DNA of 5,905 bases from Pseudomonadota bacterium. GTDB lineage: Bacteria > Pseudomonadota > Alphaproteobacteria > Sphingomonadales > Sphingomonadaceae. The notes beneath the pieces are model-generated. The model worked only from the letters and a program-made list of their open reading frames with translations. It ran no database searches and was not told the DNA's origin. Below, piece by piece: positions 5,413 through 5,905 of this stretch. A program made the translations under genes and the position numbers. The stretch spans positions 1 through 5,905 of the forward strand of contig JARXKO010000097.1 in assembly GCA_030271595.1 (NCBI GenBank), in the 5' to 3' direction. Numbering within the stretch: the stretch's first letter is position 1; each line of letters begins with the position of its first letter.

Positions 5413-5905
5413 ATGGCGAGCGAAGCAGCAGCGGGAGCGGGCGAGAACATCAAGGAACTGACGCTTCGCGGGATCATCCTGGGTGCGCTCATCACCGTCG
5501 TGTTCACCGCCGCCAACGTCTATCTCGGGCTCAAGATCGGCTTGACCTTCGCGACCTCGATCCCGGCCGCGGTAATCTCGATGGCGGTGCTCAAGGCGTT
5601 CAGCGATTCGACCATCCAGGAAAATAACATCGTCCAGACCATCGCCTCTGCGGCGGGGACGTTGTCGGCGATCATCTTCGTCTTGCCGGGACTGGTGATG
5701 GTCGGCTGGTGGACCGGCTTTCCCTATTGGCTGAGCGTCGCGGTCATCGCCATCGGTGGCATCCTCGGCGTGATGTATTCGGTGCCGCTGCGGCGCGCGC
5801 TCGTGACCGGCACCGATCTGCCGTACCCCGAAGGCGTGGCGGCGGCTGAAGTGCTCAAGGTCGGCGCCGGGATCGGCGGTGCCGAGGAGAATAAGCGCGG
5901 CCTGA
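5413..5905 (+). CDS. OPT-family transporter, N-terminal part (3' truncated)
   Basis: The frame is open from the ATG at 5413 to the window edge, giving 164 N-terminal residues of a protein that in this family usually exceeds 600. It belongs to the oligopeptide transporter (OPT) family of membrane carriers. Recognisable segments are ELTLRGIILGALIT, NVYLGLKIGLTFATSIPAAVISM, a QENNIVQTIASAAGT motif, and LPYPEGVAAAEVL near residues 136-148. Hydrophobic segments lie at about 19-39, 42-62, 76-98 and 106-124. Eukaryotic relatives move small peptides or metal-siderophore complexes by proton coupling; bacterial members are usually annotated as peptide transporters on weak evidence, so the substrate is unknown. 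There is no cleavable signal peptide; the first membrane helix should act as the insertion signal. The ribosome binding site is strong and follows directly after the NTF2-like gene. Confidence 0.93.
   Translation, partial: MASEAAAGAGENIKELTLRGIILGALITVVFTAANVYLGLKIGLTFATSIPAAVISMAVLKAFSDSTIQENNIVQTIASAAGTLSAIIFVLPGLVMVGWWTGFPYWLSVAVIAIGGILGVMYSVPLRRALVTGTDLPYPEGVAAAEVLKVGAGIGGAEENKRGL

Overview
The window is GC-rich with strong G/C preference at third codon positions. Its proteins look alphaproteobacterial, and the style of HflK, HflC and the Do-type protease most resembles Sphingomonadales (Sphingomonas and relatives). This placement rests on recognised protein style, not on a search. No mobile element, tRNA, rRNA, CRISPR array or sign of recent transfer is visible, and gene packing and base composition look like ordinary chromosome.

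Layout: the window opens inside the C-terminal half of a TldE/PmbA-family gene (+, 1-588). It meets a minus-strand CoA-binding protein of the YccU type (585-1025) tail to tail, with overlapping stop codons. A 157-bp divergent intergenic stretch then leads into hflK (1183-2286) and hflC (2283-3146), coupled by an ATGA overlap. A periplasmic Do/HtrA serine protease with two PDZ domains follows after 76 bp (3223-4788). Next is a 214-bp intergenic region (4789-5002), the most structured noncoding stretch here: two abutting GC-rich hairpins, then an 18-bp palindrome. After it come a small NTF2-like/DUF4440 protein with a TTG start (5003-5401) and, 11 bp later, the start of an OPT-family transporter that runs off the right edge (5413-5905).

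How the genes fit together: four of the six proteins other than the NTF2-like one relate to protein turnover or are associated with it. TldE is the partner of the TldD peptidase. HflK and HflC form the inner-membrane complex that surrounds and modulates FtsH. The Do protease degrades or chaperones misfolded envelope proteins. The OPT protein belongs to a family that includes peptide importers, although bacterial members are poorly characterised. hflK-hflC-protease is a plausible envelope quality-control operon. The DUF4440-OPT pair looks like a separate, translationally close unit.

Novelty: the coding content is ordinary. I see no undescribed system. The observations worth a second look are small noncoding structures: the hairpin centred on the shared stops at 585-588, the alternative-pairing hairpins after the protease gene, and the palindrome upstream of the DUF4440-OPT pair.
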